64,000 nt of DNA from Rhizobium sp. (GTDB taxonomy: Bacteria > Pseudomonadota > Alphaproteobacteria > Rhizobiales > Rhizobiaceae): contig JAPZUE010000006.1 in NCBI GenBank assembly GCA_027533385.1, forward strand, positions 62,001 through 126,000, read 5' to 3'. The notes beneath the pieces were generated by a model that had not been told where the DNA came from, ran no database searches, and worked only from the letters and a program-made list of their open reading frames with translations. Position numbers and translations under genes: made by a program. Below, in pieces: positions 55,527 through 64,000 of this stretch. The stretch's first letter is position 1. Each line of letters opens with the position of its first letter.

Positions 55527-56672
55527 TCAGAACTCCACCGCTTCGACGCGCTTGCCGACGAAGCGCAGGCCGACGCCGCCGGAAATCAGCTTCAGCGCGA
55601 GATCGCCGAACAGCTCCTTGCGCCAGCCCTGAAGGGCTGCGACTTCGGCCTTTTCGCCTTCGGCGGCGATCTTTTCCAGGTCGTCGCTGTTGGCGATGAC
55701 TTTCGAGGCAACGCCATGCTTTTCCGAGGTGAGACGCAGCAGCACCTTCAAGAGTTCGACAGCCGATTGCGTGCCTTCGGGCGCATGGGTATGGCGCTCC
55801 AGATGCGGCATCTCCGACTTCGGCAGCGCAAGCGCCGTATTGACCTGTTCGAGGATCGCGGTACCCGAGCTCGAGCGCTCCCAGCCCTTCGGAATGGTGC
55901 GCAGCCGCCCGAGTGCCTCCACATCCTTCGGCTGCTGCTGGGCGATTTCGTAGATCGCGTCGTCCTTCAAAACGCGCGAACGCGGCACGTTGCGGGCGCG
56001 GGCCTCGCGCTCGCGCCAGGCGGCGACATATTGCATGACGGCGAGTTCGGTCGGCTTGCGCAGCCGCATCTTCAGCCGCTGCCAGGCCTGTTCCGGTGGC
56101 AGGTCATAGGTCTCGCGGGATTCGAGGATAGCCATTTCCTCGGTGAGCCATTCCGCCCGGCCTTCCGCATCCAGCTGGCCCTTCAGCTTCAGATAGACGT
56201 CGCGCAGATGGGTGACATCGGCCAGCGCATAATCGAGCTGCTTTTCCGACAGCGGACGGCGGCTCCAGTCGGTGAAGCGCGAGGTCTTGTCGATATGGAC
56301 GTTCTTCACCTTCTGCACGAGCTGGTCATAGGAGACGCTGTCGCCGAAGCCGCAGACCATGGCCGCAACCTGCGTGTCGAAGATCGGATGTGGGATGAGA
56401 TCGCCGAGATGGAAGATGATTTCGATGTCCTGGCGGGCCGCATGGAAGACCTTCGTGACGGCGGGATTGGCCATCAGCTCGAAGAAGGGCTTGAGGTCGA
56501 GACCCTTGGCCATCGGATCGACGATGTATTCATGCTCCGGGCTCGCCATCTGGATCAGGCAGAGTTCCGGCCAGAAGGTCGTTTCGCGGAGAAATTCCGT
56601 GTCGATCGTGATGAAATCGGATTGGGCGAGGAGGCGGCAGGCCTCTTCGAGCGCGGCAGTGGTATCGATCAT
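55527..56672 (-). CDS. rnd: Ribonuclease D
   Basis: 3'-5' exoribonuclease that trims tRNA and other stable RNAs. The 381-residue protein has the DEDD exonuclease signature starting with ITIDTEF (Asp24, Glu26), a second acidic motif, and the C-terminal HRDC domain. In several Rhizobiaceae rnd follows ppx; here 7.2 kb lies between them. Confidence 0.96.
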   Translation of the reverse strand: MIDTTAALEEACRLLAQSDFITIDTEFLRETTFWPELCLIQMASPEHEYIVDPMAKGLDLKPFFELMANPAVTKVFHAARQDIEIIFHLGDLIPHPIFDTQVAAMVCGFGDSVSYDQLVQKVKNVHIDKTSRFTDWSRRPLSEKQLDYALADVTHLRDVYLKLKGQLDAEGRAEWLTEEMAILESRETYDLPPEQAWQRLKMRLRKPTELAVMQYVAAWREREARARNVPRSRVLKDDAIYEIAQQQPKDVEALGRLRTIPKGWERSSSGTAILEQVNTALALPKSEMPHLERHTHAPEGTQSAVELLKVLLRLTSEKHGVASKVIANSDDLEKIAAEGEKAEVAALQGWRKELFGDLALKLISGGVGLRFVGKRVEAVEF

Positions 56673-56787
56673 TTCGGCTCGGTCATGGAAACTACAGGAT
56701 CAACCTTAGTTTCCCTTCTGGACCCCGATGTCAATATGAACGGCCCGGAAAGCAGGGCCACGAGGGCATTGGAAGGCCCGAAGCGCC

Positions 56788-57675
56788 TTATTCGTCAGCC
56801 TCTCCGGTCTTCAAGGCGGCGATGTTCTGGCTGTGGACGGCCTCGTAGGGCGCGAAATAGGTGAGCGTTCCGGCGGCCAGTTCCGGTGCGATGAAGCTGT
56901 GAAGGCTCTCTGTCTCAAGCTCCGGATCGTCGAGGCGGGCAAGCAGCCGCGTGAGATAATCGCGGGTCGCCGTAATCAGCGATGGCGGATAACCACCGGA
57001 GGCAATCACCTGCTCGTCGCCGTGATTGGGAAGGATCCTGACGAAATCGAGCCCCGCCAACCGATCGAGTTCGGCGATGTGCCGTGTCGTGTTGTCGGGC
57101 TCAGAGATATAGGTAACGCTGTCCTCAAGCGTATCGCCGGCCAGCAGCACGCCGAGATGCGGCAGCAGGAGAACCGTCCCGTCGGCGCTGTGAATGTCGA
57201 ACTGGATCAGCCTGACGGTGATGTCGCCGACCTCAAGCACCGTCTCGCCCTCGAATGTCTCCGTCGGCATGACGACCGGATTGATCGGCGGATCCTTGGC
57301 TTCCAGGACCGGACGCTTGGTCTGCAGCGTCTCAAGTGTCAGCCGGTTGGCAAGGATTGGGCAGTCGGCAAAACCGCCATTGCCGGCAACGTGGTCCGTA
57401 TGCCAGTGGCTCATCACCACCTTGATCGCGGTCACGCCGAGGCCTGCGAGATGCGCCCGGATCGCCTTGGCATGATCGACCGAAATATGCGTGTCATAGA
57501 CAAGCGCTTGGCTCCCTGAAACGATCGCATAGCTGGCAACCCCGAGACTGTAGGCGCCATCATCCAGCCAATTGGGCTTATCCGAATGCAGCCGCTTCCC
57601 CTCGATGCGCCCGTCGTAATAGGCGAAGATATCAGGATAGGGCTGGTGGATGCGCAGCGTCTCGGCAAGGTTCAT
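56788..57675 (-). CDS. Metallo-beta-lactamase fold hydrolase
   Basis: A 295-residue enzyme with the zinc motif SHWHTDH (His90, His92, Asp94, His95) and later ligand histidines (DIHSADGTV and PNHGD). No signal peptide. Its ATG lies 2 bp from the stop of the upstream multicopper oxidase gene. Substrate unknown. Confidence 0.9.
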   Translation of the reverse strand: MNLAETLRIHQPYPDIFAYYDGRIEGKRLHSDKPNWLDDGAYSLGVASYAIVSGSQALVYDTHISVDHAKAIRAHLAGLGVTAIKVVMSHWHTDHVAGNGGFADCPILANRLTLETLQTKRPVLEAKDPPINPVVMPTETFEGETVLEVGDITVRLIQFDIHSADGTVLLLPHLGVLLAGDTLEDSVTYISEPDNTTRHIAELDRLAGLDFVRILPNHGDEQVIASGGYPPSLITATRDYLTRLLARLDDPELETESLHSFIAPELAAGTLTYFAPYEAVHSQNIAALKTGEADE

Positions 57676-57677
57676 GC

Positions 57678-59087
57678 TCAGGTGACCCGGAAATAGCCGG
57701 TCATGCCGGTCTTCTGGTGTTCGATGATGTGGCAGTGGAACACCCAGTCGCCCGGATTGTCGGCCACCAGCGCAAGCTGGACCTTTTCATCCGGCAGCAC
57801 AAGATAGGTGTCCGAGACCAGCGACTGTACCTCGCGCTTGTTCGAGCTGATGGCCTTGAAGTTCATCCCATGCAGATGGATGGGATGGGCGTGTGGCGTG
57901 ACGTTCTCGACATTGAGCAGATAGGTCTGGCCGAGTTTCAGCTCCGCAATCGGCGCGGTCGGATCGGGCGTATCGCCGGGATAAGGCACCTTGTTGATCG
58001 CCCAGAAGGAATAGCCGAGCGTCCCGCAGATCGACTCGCGCGCCGCAGTTTCGGCGGTGGCGCTGAGTACGAGCGGGATCTCGGTCGCGTTGGAGAGATC
58101 CGCATCTACGCCGGCATTTTCGGCAAGCGGGCCGAGATCACCGAGATTGCGTTTCAGCGATGAACCGACGGCTCTCAGCCGCGCAACCACCTTCGGCGTC
58201 GATGGACGGATATCCTCCAGCACCATCTCCACGCCTTCGCCGTCGGCGACACGCACCGCGAGATCGAGCCGCTGACCCGGCGAGACGACGGCCATGTCGA
58301 GCGGCATCCGCTCCGGCACCGGATGTCCGTCGATGGCGATGATCTGCGCCTCCGCGCCTGACAGGCGCAGATTGTAAATGCGGGTGACGTCGGCGGCGAG
58401 GATGCGGACACGCACGAGACCACCTGTCGGCACATCATGGCGCGGCTCCTGCTGCCAGTTGGCGGTGCGCAGTGTCCCGAAGGTCCCGGTCTTGGCCGCA
58501 TCGCGCGGCTTGAATTGCTCGATGAACTGGCTGTCGCCGCCGAGGCGGAAATCCCGGAGGTTCAGCACCACCTCGCCATCGAAGACGGGATCGCGGTCGT
58601 CTTCCACCACCAGCACACCCGCAAGCCCGCGGCCCATCTGCGTCAGCGTGTTGCAATGGGGATGATACCAGAAGGTGCCGGCATCCGGCGGCGAGAAGGC
58701 ATAGTCGAAGCGGTCGCCGGTATAGACGTAAGGCTGGGTGACGAAGGGGACGCCGTCCTGATTGTTCGGCAACCGGATGCCGTGCCAGTGGATCGTGGTC
58801 GGCTCGTCCAGCCGGTTAATCAGCCGCGCCTTGAAGGGCTCGCCGCGCTTGGTGCGCAGGATCGGCGGGGAGGGGTCTGTGGAGGTCTGTCCGCCGAGTG
58901 CATAGCGCATCACCCCACGCGTCGCCTGCTTGCCATCAAGCATGATATCGCCGGTCAGCGCCTCGATCTCGATCGGGTCTGTCGCCGCGAGTGCCTGGCT
59001 CAGGCGCGGCATGACGGCAAGACCCGCGCCATAGGCGCCGAGCACGGCGGCGGATTTGAGAAGGGTACGGCGGGAAACAAAGGTCAC
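57678..59087 (-). CDS. Multicopper oxidase, Tat-exported
   Basis: Periplasmic copper oxidase of the CueO/laccase type. The 469-residue protein has a Tat signal (SRRTLLKS), three cupredoxin domains, and all four copper-ligand segments: HWHG (His100, His102), WYHPH (His142, His144), HPIHLHG, and HCHIIEH with Cys452 and Met462 axial region. Shorter than CueO and without its Met-rich insert, so it is not clearly a copper-tolerance enzyme. Confidence 0.93.
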   Translation of the reverse strand: MTFVSRRTLLKSAAVLGAYGAGLAVMPRLSQALAATDPIEIEALTGDIMLDGKQATRGVMRYALGGQTSTDPSPPILRTKRGEPFKARLINRLDEPTTIHWHGIRLPNNQDGVPFVTQPYVYTGDRFDYAFSPPDAGTFWYHPHCNTLTQMGRGLAGVLVVEDDRDPVFDGEVVLNLRDFRLGGDSQFIEQFKPRDAAKTGTFGTLRTANWQQEPRHDVPTGGLVRVRILAADVTRIYNLRLSGAEAQIIAIDGHPVPERMPLDMAVVSPGQRLDLAVRVADGEGVEMVLEDIRPSTPKVVARLRAVGSSLKRNLGDLGPLAENAGVDADLSNATEIPLVLSATAETAARESICGTLGYSFWAINKVPYPGDTPDPTAPIAELKLGQTYLLNVENVTPHAHPIHLHGMNFKAISSNKREVQSLVSDTYLVLPDEKVQLALVADNPGDWVFHCHIIEHQKTGMTGYFRVT

Positions 59088-59186
59088 GGTCGGAACTCTC
59101 GTTTGTCGCCCTGTTTTTAAAGTTGAGGCGCTTGATCAGCAATAGCGTCAGTCGGCCATGCTGTCGCAGGCCCGCCGATGGTCATC

Positions 59187-60425
59187 TCAGCCGCCATCCT
59201 TCTCATTGGGTGGTGTCGCAAGCTTGCTGAAGTAGGTCGAGGTGCGCAGCAGGCTGCGGAAGCGCATCCGCCGTTTCTCGGTCGGCACCGCATCGCGCGC
59301 CCGGATTCGGGCGAGCGTATAGGCGACGAAGAAGGTCAAGACCACGATCGTATAGGCAAACAGCGCATGCGGGCCGAAGGCATCCATCAGGAAGGAGGCA
59401 ATCAGCGGCCCGACGACCGCGCCGATCGACCAGAAGAACAGCGTGCCCGCCGAAACCAGCGCATGCTGGCCGGGCGCGGCATGGTCATTGGCATGGGCCG
59501 AACACAGCGAATAGAGCGGCAGCGCAAAAGCCCCGAAGGCGAAGATGCCGATGAAATTGGCAAGCTCCCCATCACCCGCCAGAAAGGCGAGGTAGACCGA
59601 GGCGATGAGTGCCCCGATTGTCGAGACAAGGATGATGACGCGGCGGTCCAGCTTGTCCGAATAATGCCCGAGCGGATATTGCAGCACGATCCCGGCAAAG
59701 ATGCCGATGCTCATGAAGGTGGCGATCGACGTCACCGACAGGCCGATGCCATCGGCATAGATTGGCCCGAGCGAGCGGAAACTGGAATTGGTCAGCCCGA
59801 TGACGATGCACCCGACGGTCGCGAGCGGCGAGACCGACCAGAGAACCTTGATGTCGAACTTCACATCCTGGGGCGGCTCGGGGCTCGATTTGTCGGCAAA
59901 GGAGATCGGCACGAGCGACAGCGAAAGCGCCATGGCGATGATGGCGAAGAGATCGAAGCCGGAGACGCCGAAGAGTGGGATCATGTATTGCGCCGCCGTC
60001 ACCGAGCCGAGATCGACGAAACGATAGACGGAAAGCGTGCGCGCTCGCGTGGCGTTCGTGACGCGGGCGTTGAGCCAGCTTTCGACGACTGCAAACAGGC
60101 CGGCAAAGCAGATGCCCTGCACGAGGCGCATCAGGAACCAGGAGATCGGATCGATCACCAGCACCATCATGATCGAGGCGGCAGACGCGATGGCGGCAAG
60201 CGCCGAGAAGGCGCGGATATGCCCGATCGCCCGCATGACCTTGGTGATGTAGACGCAGCCGAGCACGAAGCCGATGAAATAACCCGTGCCGACCATGCCG
60301 ATAACGGAGGTGCTGAACCCCTCCTCGATGCCGCGAAGCGCGATGAACGTGCCCTGCAAACCGTTGCCGCCGATCAGGATGCCGGCGGTGATGAGGAGCG
60401 GGATGAGGGGGCGGATATCATGCAT
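59187..60425 (-). CDS. Major facilitator superfamily transporter
   Basis: A 412-residue protein with 12 predicted membrane segments; the family signature loop is near VITKVMRAIGH and later DKLDRRVI. Looks like the YcaD/MFS_1 group. The ATG at 60425 is chosen because upstream codons to 60848 lie over the 3' end of the next gene and lack membrane character. Substrate unknown; the C-terminus is basic. Confidence 0.88.
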   Translation of the reverse strand: MHDIRPLIPLLITAGILIGGNGLQGTFIALRGIEEGFSTSVIGMVGTGYFIGFVLGCVYITKVMRAIGHIRAFSALAAIASAASIMMVLVIDPISWFLMRLVQGICFAGLFAVVESWLNARVTNATRARTLSVYRFVDLGSVTAAQYMIPLFGVSGFDLFAIIAMALSLSLVPISFADKSSPEPPQDVKFDIKVLWSVSPLATVGCIVIGLTNSSFRSLGPIYADGIGLSVTSIATFMSIGIFAGIVLQYPLGHYSDKLDRRVIILVSTIGALIASVYLAFLAGDGELANFIGIFAFGAFALPLYSLCSAHANDHAAPGQHALVSAGTLFFWSIGAVVGPLIASFLMDAFGPHALFAYTIVVLTFFVAYTLARIRARDAVPTEKRRMRFRSLLRTSTYFSKLATPPNEKDGG

Positions 60426-60561
60426 GAGCGGGCCTGCGGGCCACGGCGGGGGCGGGTGATTTTTGAGTCGGTGCCGTGGCAGGTCTGAAGTCCTAGACCT
60501 GTTTGGCAGATGGCGACAGGCCAAAATCGCGGCCTTCTCGCCATCCGCCCGGATTTGACCG

Positions 60562-61407
60562 TCAGAGGAAAGGGCGCCCCTGGACGGCCTGGACGAAGGT
60601 GCCGACGACCACGGCAATCGAGAGGACGGCGCCGAGAGCAATGCCGGGTCTGGCGAAACGGGGTGCAAAGCGGTCGAGGCCAAGACCCAGGATCGGCAGG
60701 GCCTGCATGATATGGGTGGCAAAGAAATGCGGCACGCGTAGATCGCCGCCGGTGCGCGACCAACCGAACAGCGGCAACCCGCCAATGTCAGTCTTGATGC
60801 CGCCGACCCAATGGCCGGGACCGTCGATCTGGCCGCCGCCAAGCGCAAAGGCGGTGATCAGCGTCGCCACGCTGCCAAGGATCAATCCCCAGCCAGCGCC
60901 GAGCCGCAGGCCGGCCGGCGCATCGGGGCGTGGACGCAGCAGGATGTAAACGCCGATCACCAGGCTCAACAGCACGAGCAGCGCCGCACCGGCGCCCATC
61001 ACGCTATAGGCCATGGCCTCGAAGGGCGTGCTATCGTTGAAATGCGAGGCCCGGCCCCGGGCGGCCTGCAGGGTGATATAGAAAACCTCGCCATTGGCCG
61101 TGATCGCTGCCATCAGGCTCGCCAGAAAGACGCCGCGCCCGGCCCGCGTCCGCGCCTCGATCAGCGGCAGAAGAAGGAGCATTGTCGCCAGCATGATCGC
61201 GAGCGAAGCCTGGAATTTCAGCGGCTTGCTCCAGACGCTGATGCCGTTGATCAACCGGTCATCGAGGCCGAGCGCAATCAGGCTCGGAAAGGCCAGGGCC
61301 GCCGACAATCCGATGCCGACGATCAGCACACGGCGGGTGTTTTGTTCGGCAGCGGCGAGATCCGGCGATGGCGCGAGAGTGACGCTGTCATTGAAGAGCA
61401 TGGTCAT
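60562..61407 (-). CDS. Polytopic membrane protein of unknown function
   Basis: A 281-residue protein with about seven hydrophobic segments, GRASHFN and HFFATH motifs whose histidines could bind metal or cofactor, and no recognised family. It starts 3 bp after the ABA4-like gene stop, so the two form an operon behind the divergent TetR. The frame ends at 60562, with a 136-bp gap before the MFS gene. Confidence 0.75.
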   Translation of the reverse strand: MTMLFNDSVTLAPSPDLAAAEQNTRRVLIVGIGLSAALAFPSLIALGLDDRLINGISVWSKPLKFQASLAIMLATMLLLLPLIEARTRAGRGVFLASLMAAITANGEVFYITLQAARGRASHFNDSTPFEAMAYSVMGAGAALLVLLSLVIGVYILLRPRPDAPAGLRLGAGWGLILGSVATLITAFALGGGQIDGPGHWVGGIKTDIGGLPLFGWSRTGGDLRVPHFFATHIMQALPILGLGLDRFAPRFARPGIALGAVLSIAVVVGTFVQAVQGRPFL

Positions 61408-61410
61408 CGG

Positions 61411-61842
61411 TCAGGCCTTTCGGGGCTTAAGCGCGGTTTCCGTCGCGCGGGTGAGATAGAAGAGCAGGAGGCCCAGCGGCCCGAACATGAAGGTCGCGAC
61501 AAGCAGGGGCACCTGCAGCACGCGGTTCCAGCCGCGTTTGTCGGCCTCGACGGCAATCCAGGTGCCGATGAAGAGGTCGAAGGCGAGGTAATGCACCCAG
61601 CCAGCCACCAGCACCGGATCGCTCATGAACAGCGCCCGGACTTCCGCAATCGAGCCGAAGCCGCCGCCCTCGACGCGGAAGAAATAGACGAAGACCAGAA
61701 CGGCGTAAGTCAGCGACAGCGCTCCGATCAGACCGAACCGGATGAAGGCGATCAGCGCGCCCCAGCGCGGGGCGAGAATAAGCAGCAGCCAACCGACCAT
61801 GGCGGTGCTGCTGGTGAGCGAAAACACTGAAGCGGCGGACAT
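61411..61842 (-). CDS. ABA4-like family membrane protein
   Basis: A 143-residue, four-helix protein of the ABA4-like (DUF4281) family: SSTAMVGWLLLILAPRW, then DPVLVAGWVHYLAFDLFIGTW and FMFGPLGLLLF. In plants ABA4 is needed for neoxanthin formation; bacterial members are uncharacterised. The start at 61842 (MSAASVFSL) fits the family; upstream codons to 61899 lie over an operator. A TTGACA -35-like hexamer overlaps the second operator. Confidence 0.85.
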   Translation of the reverse strand: MSAASVFSLTSSTAMVGWLLLILAPRWGALIAFIRFGLIGALSLTYAVLVFVYFFRVEGGGFGSIAEVRALFMSDPVLVAGWVHYLAFDLFIGTWIAVEADKRGWNRVLQVPLLVATFMFGPLGLLLFYLTRATETALKPRKA

Positions 61843-61853
61843 CTCGACCTCAT

Positions 61854-61868
61854 CTTGACGGTGACAAG
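61854..61868. promoter_or_regulatory. Operator copy 1, CTTGnC-N3-GnCAAG
   Basis: CTTGACGGTGACAAG is an imperfect 15-bp dyad lying 12 bp upstream of the ABA4-like start. It shares its pattern with copy 2 at 61886-61900, centre-to-centre 32 bp, about three helical turns. Confidence 0.55.
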
Positions 61869-61885
61869 ATAAGCATGCGGCAAAA

Positions 61886-61900
61886 CTTGGCAATGTCAAG
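61886..61900. promoter_or_regulatory. Operator copy 2, CTTGnC-N3-GnCAAG
   Basis: CTTGGCAATGTCAAG repeats the pattern of copy 1 and contains the minus-strand TTGACA -35-like sequence of the ABA4-like operon, so binding would block that promoter. Confidence 0.55.
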
Positions 61901-61907
61901 ATTGATT

Positions 61908-61936
61908 TTGACGGCGTGGGTTCGAGCGGTTATGAA
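61908..61936 (+). promoter_or_regulatory. Predicted promoter of the WHG TetR gene, near-leaderless
   Basis: TTGACG (61908-61913), a 17-base spacer and TATGAA (61931-61936) place transcription start at or within a few bases of the ATG at 61942, so the mRNA may be leaderless. Confidence 0.4.
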
Positions 61937-61941
61937 GGGTC

Positions 61942-62544
61942 ATGGCAAGACAGAAATCCTATCATCACGGCGACCTGCGCCAGGCCTTGATCGACAATGG
62001 CCTTGATATGCTGGAGGAGCATGGCCTCGAAGGCCTGACGCTGCGCAAGCTCGCCGCCCGCGTCGGCGTCTCCCATGCCGCCCCCGAACATCACTTTCCG
62101 ACCCTGAGGCACCTACTGACCGCCTTTGCCGTTGAGGGCTTCAGGTTATTCGCCACCTCGATGCGCTCCGCCATGGCGGAAGCAACCAATGATCCGGCAG
62201 ACCAGCTCCGCGCCGCCTCGCGTGGCTATCTCGCCTTTGCGAGCACGCATCCGCATCTCTTTCGCCTGATGTTCACCGCCAACCGCCTCGACTGGGACGA
62301 CCCGGCGCTCGGGCCCCCTTCAAACGCGGCGCATGCCGTGCTTGAGGAAATCTCGTTGCCGGTGGCGAAACGCCTGAAGCGCGACACGCCGGAGGGCAGG
62401 GCCGCCGTCGAACAACTCGTCTGGTCGCAGATCCACGGCCATGCCCATCTGATGATCGACGGCAAGCTGCAGCGGGAGGGCGGAACGGGTCATGAGCCGT
62501 TTGCGGCGCCGCTGGATCTGGCGAGTGTATTATTGCCGGAGTGA
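61942..62544 (+). CDS. TetR family regulator with WHG C-terminal domain
   Basis: A 200-residue regulator. The N-terminal helix-turn-helix is in HHGDLRQALIDNGLDMLEEH and LAARVGVSHAAPEHHF; the C-terminal half is the TetR_C WHG type (LFRLMF, HAHLMIDG). Divergent from the ABA4-like operon, with two matching operators between them, so it probably represses that operon and itself. Confidence 0.92.
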   Translation: MARQKSYHHGDLRQALIDNGLDMLEEHGLEGLTLRKLAARVGVSHAAPEHHFPTLRHLLTAFAVEGFRLFATSMRSAMAEATNDPADQLRAASRGYLAFASTHPHLFRLMFTANRLDWDDPALGPPSNAAHAVLEEISLPVAKRLKRDTPEGRAAVEQLVWSQIHGHAHLMIDGKLQREGGTGHEPFAAPLDLASVLLPE

Positions 62545-62560
62545 GCGACTGTCTTGCCAG

Positions 62561-63703
<1,143 letters not shown>

Positions 63704-63753
63704 CTAGAGGGGCGAGCATTGGAATACGGGTTTGGGATGATTACAATCGTCGC

Positions 63754-64000
63754 ATGATGACTAGATATACCCTTGCGCCACCAGCACTGCTCAACCTCGT
63801 TTCGGCTATGATGCTGCTTTTTGCTTCTGGTCCGGCGGCGGCACAGCAGATTGATCTCCCCGGCGGCTTTCAACTCGGCGGTTCACTTGATGAAGCCAAG
63901 AAGCATGCGGCTTCCCGAGGTTGGCAGCTCGTTGTCCTTTCACCAGAATTGCCAGATACCTGGCTTGCAAAGGATCAGAACATAGGCATTCACGTCTGCA
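63754..64000 (+). CDS. Exported protein of unknown function, 3'-truncated by the window
   Basis: An open frame from ATG 63754 to the window end encodes 82 or so residues: an N-terminal signal peptide with hydrophobic core (LVSAMMLLFASG) and likely cleavage at AAA-QQ, then QIDLPGGFQLGGSLDEAKKHA. No family is recognised from this part. It lies beside the IS110 element, whose insertion may have separated it from a promoter. Confidence 0.55.
   Translation, partial: MMTRYTLAPPALLNLVSAMMLLFASGPAAAQQIDLPGGFQLGGSLDEAKKHAASRGWQLVVLSPELPDTWLAKDQNIGIHVC

Overview
The window is a chromosomal segment of an alphaproteobacterium, most likely a member of the Rhizobiaceae (Rhizobium/Agrobacterium group). This rests on gene order (fabG-acpP-fabF-mltG-yicC-gmk; rsmA-pdxA-surA-lptD-lptG-lptF divergent from pepA-holC; moaE-moaD-pgsA-uvrC; purN-purM divergent from perM-hdaA-ppk-ppx), on GC-rich codon use with long spurious antisense frames, and on rhizobial-type chemoreceptors and an Omp25/RopB-like barrel protein. 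No rRNA, tRNA or CRISPR array is visible, so a genus cannot be fixed.

Layout. 1-5460: fatty acid synthesis (fabG end, acpP, fabF), the peptidoglycan terminase mltG, a YicC endoribonuclease and gmk. 5723-7912: a chemoreceptor with a NIT-like sensor. 7929-15456 (minus): rsmA, pdxA, a SurA-like chaperone and the LPS transport genes lptD, lptG and lptF. 15726-17689 (plus): pepA and holC. 17762-25243: two more chemoreceptors, an ABC-F ATPase, a degenerate GGDEF protein, and a small exported protein coupled to a polytopic chemoreceptor. 25325-30618: DinB-like protein, GST, ndk, a lipoprotein, a CGNR regulator divergent from an orphan LivH permease, moaE, moaD and pgsA. 30740-36873: uvrC, an SDR, an outer-membrane barrel, GST, RNase T2 and rlmJ. 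36949-40605: a molybdopterin oxidoreductase, a Nudix hydrolase and an omptin protease. 40705-48327: purine synthesis, PerM-type permease, the replication regulator hdaA, and ppk/ppx for polyphosphate.

48445-55523 is more accessory: DUF4336/TetR, an esterase-like phytase protein, then DUF2891, aconitase X, an Rsm22-type methyltransferase and a GNAT. 55527-61842 (minus) carries rnd, an MBL-fold hydrolase, a Tat-exported multicopper oxidase, an MFS transporter and a two-gene membrane operon (7-TM protein plus ABA4-like protein) controlled by a divergent TetR. An IS110-family element lies at about 62545-63700, followed by the start of an exported protein that runs off the window.

The most interesting signals are regulatory or configurational: a 32-bp dyad between the CGNR regulator and the orphan LivH permease; two matching 15-bp operators 32 bp apart in front of the TetR/ABA4-like pair; an 18-bp perfect LacI/PurR-type palindrome with no nearby regulator gene; a His-containing polytopic chemoreceptor coupled to an uncharacterised exported protein; a GGDEF protein with a destroyed signature whose frame runs 149 bp into the ABC-F gene; an omptin with all catalytic residues; and the structured leader of the IS110 transposase, a candidate bridge RNA.
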